This document shows, in pieces, positions 62,373-64,000 of a DNA stretch of 64,000 nt. This DNA comes from Smittium culicis (lineage: Eukaryota > Kickxellomycota > Harpellomycetes > Harpellales > Legeriomycetaceae), in the NCBI GenBank assembly GCA_001970855.1, contig LSSN01000669.1, forward strand, positions 17,161-81,160, given 5' to 3'. Made by a program: the position numbers and the translations under genes. Within the stretch, counting starts at the first letter, position 1. Every line of letters starts with the position of its first letter. Under the pieces are notes generated by a model. The model worked only from the letters and a program-made list of their open reading frames with translations. It was not told the origin of the DNA and ran no database searches.

Positions 62373-63957
62373 TTTTTTTGCTTTTACCATGATATAGTTT
62401 TATGACGGATCCAAGCAAGAAACATATCTTTTGTGGAGTAAAAAAAAAAAAACTAAATAAAAAGCTCAATCTTCTGCACAAAATATAAATATTATGCTTA
62501 GAAGAGTATAGCAAGGCACACATGCGCGATGTTTTCAAAAATCGATTAATGGCTACATTGGAAATAAATGTGTAAAATTTTGTATATTTTTTAAAGTAAA
62601 ATGCAAGCTTAAATATAAAAGCTGAGTACGTAAATTTTAAACCTCCTTGAGCCAATGCCCAGTGGGCGTGGTGCTGCTAGAGCGGCCGAGGGGGGTCGGT
62701 TGAAAATTTATTATTTTAATATTTTTTTGTTAGTTTTTTGTATACTTTTAAATTATGTTTAATAAAGTCACTGAGGAAAAAAAAATACGTAAAATTTAAA
62801 AACTGTAGAGCGATTGAAAAAATCCGCAACTTTTAGATAAAATAAGGTAAAAATAATGAAAGTATTGGACAGCAAATAGTTATGCTTAAGAATTAGTATA
62901 TAGGCAACCTATTTTTCGTATGTCTATTGCGGTAATCAAAACAGATTGAAATTTTTTTATTAATAAAAAAAAACTTTTATCTTCGAGATCGACATTAATT
63001 ATACTATTTTTTGAAATTATTAAAAGATAATCATTAGTTATTCACACTAGAGTAGTTGAGTTCTAGAATACAAAAAAAAAAAAAAAGCTACAAACTTGGG
63101 TTTAAAAGAAATGTGGATAGTGTATTGCGTCATACTATGGATTTTTTATGCATTAGTGTAACTCTAAAAATGTACTTATAGATTCTGGAAGATCTAGTAT
63201 ATTGAAATAAAAGCCTTTTTTTATGATATTTAATATGCCTGTATTTAGAAAACCGATTGTATTATTGCTTGAATTTTATTTCTTTTTTGTTAGGGAAAAG
63301 TGCGGTGAGTTTTTTTACTTGTCTTGCATACTACTTGAATATATATTTATCAGAAAATGATATTAAAAATGAAAATTTTGACCAATTAGGAGTAACTATT
63401 GTGATTTAACAAATAAAAAAATTATATGAGCTTTATTCAGTAATAGGTTGTATTAATTAATTAGGAAGTTTGATTTGTGTACAAAGTAGTTATATTAAAT
63501 CATTTAAGGATAATTAGAAAAACTAGAAACGCACTTTTTTTTTTCCAAATGTAGTGAATGGTATAATATATATGGGTTAAGATTTTCAGGATTACAGATG
63601 GGATTTCGGAGCGGGATACGAGAAGGATAGTATAGGTGGGATTTAGTTACTTAGCTCCGAAAAATAGCCCCCAAATATATGTCTGGAAATAGATAAAAAG
63701 TATTTTCCCAATGATAAGAAAGGATTGGTATCGATAACACGAAATAGTTGAATCAGAGGTTGGAGGAGCGGGAGAGGAATTACAGAGAAAAGTTATTAAC
63801 TTCTTGATTTTGGGTATCTAAATATTGTCTGGCAGTCGGGAAAGATACCTTACCAAAAACGTCATACTCTGAGGGTGTATGAACAGTAAGATATTAAAAT
63901 TCCAAGTTAAATAATCAAGCTTTTAAAAAAAAAGTATGATGAGGGTATGTTACTTTT
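62373..63957. other. Intergenic region with a GC-rich patch and G-rich tail
   Basis: A GC-rich patch at 62645-62700 contains a CCAAT box (62652-62656) and the short hairpin GCCCAGTGGGC. The plus strand is G-rich from about 63.57 to 63.9 kb, as in the leaders of minus-strand genes. No gene is recognised. Confidence 0.4.

Positions 63958-64000
<43 letters not shown>
63958..64000. repeat. (GTA)n trinucleotide microsatellite at the window end
   Basis: About 14 perfect GTA units run to the end of the window and probably continue beyond it. Confidence 0.97.

Noticed and set aside
62645..62700. tRNA gene or cloning-vector polylinker
   Set aside because: No A/B-box arrangement or cloverleaf is visible. 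The short CTAGAGCGGCCG similarity to polylinkers is too brief to claim.
1..64000. CRISPR arrays, bacterial operons or defence systems
   Set aside because: All recognisable genes are eukaryotic with spliceosomal introns; no spaced repeat array was found.

Overview
This window is nuclear DNA of an AT-rich eukaryote with short spliceosomal introns, most likely a fungus. The proteins are those of a fungal-type cell: a Yak1-type DYRK kinase, Gcn1, a Pdk1/Pkh-type kinase, Rad1 of the 9-1-1 clamp, Caf40/CNOT9, a SET-domain methyltransferase and malonyl-CoA decarboxylase. Introns are mostly 70-180 nt, with GTAAGT-like donors and usually TAG acceptors. A decayed DIRS-type retroelement at 31.4-34.5 kb looks, from memory, like elements common in Harpellales (Smittium and relatives). 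An early-diverging zygomycete-grade fungus is therefore my best guess. This is inference, and ribosomal or marker genes would be needed to prove it.

Layout. Positions 1-4878 hold the YAK1 homologue (minus, 3' end outside the window). A purine-rich leader and a CCAAT-rich island follow to about 7 kb, then about 9 kb of very AT-rich DNA with no recognisable gene. A (TATAA)n array with an assembly gap ends near 16.66 kb, and a decayed stretch follows to 20.5 kb. GCN1 (minus, three exons, 2862 aa) spans 20522-29332. The DIRS relic lies at 31361-34546. From 36963 to 54449 is a compact gene cluster: MCD (minus, 11 exons), RAD1 (plus, 7 exons), PDK1/PKH (minus, 6 exons), a SET-domain methyltransferase (plus, 6 exons) and CAF40 (minus, 6 exons). 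MCD/RAD1 and PDK1/SET are divergent pairs; RAD1/PDK1 and SET/CAF40 are convergent pairs. From 55 to 64 kb the DNA is again AT-rich, with weak coding-like fragments near 61.3-62.4 kb and a (GTA)n microsatellite at the end.

The genes are housekeeping and signalling genes with no shared pathway, although YAK1, PDK1 and GCN1 all bear on nutrient and stress signalling. Exon structures were derived by hand: every exon was joined by reading phase and by similarity to the family, and phases close in all six complete genes. I found no tRNA, rRNA, CRISPR array or bacterial-type system. The items most worth a second look are a 7-nt microexon in MCD, a repeated promoter architecture (CCAAT island plus pyrimidine-rich leader), an orphan copy of that architecture at 6-8 kb, and the DIRS relic.
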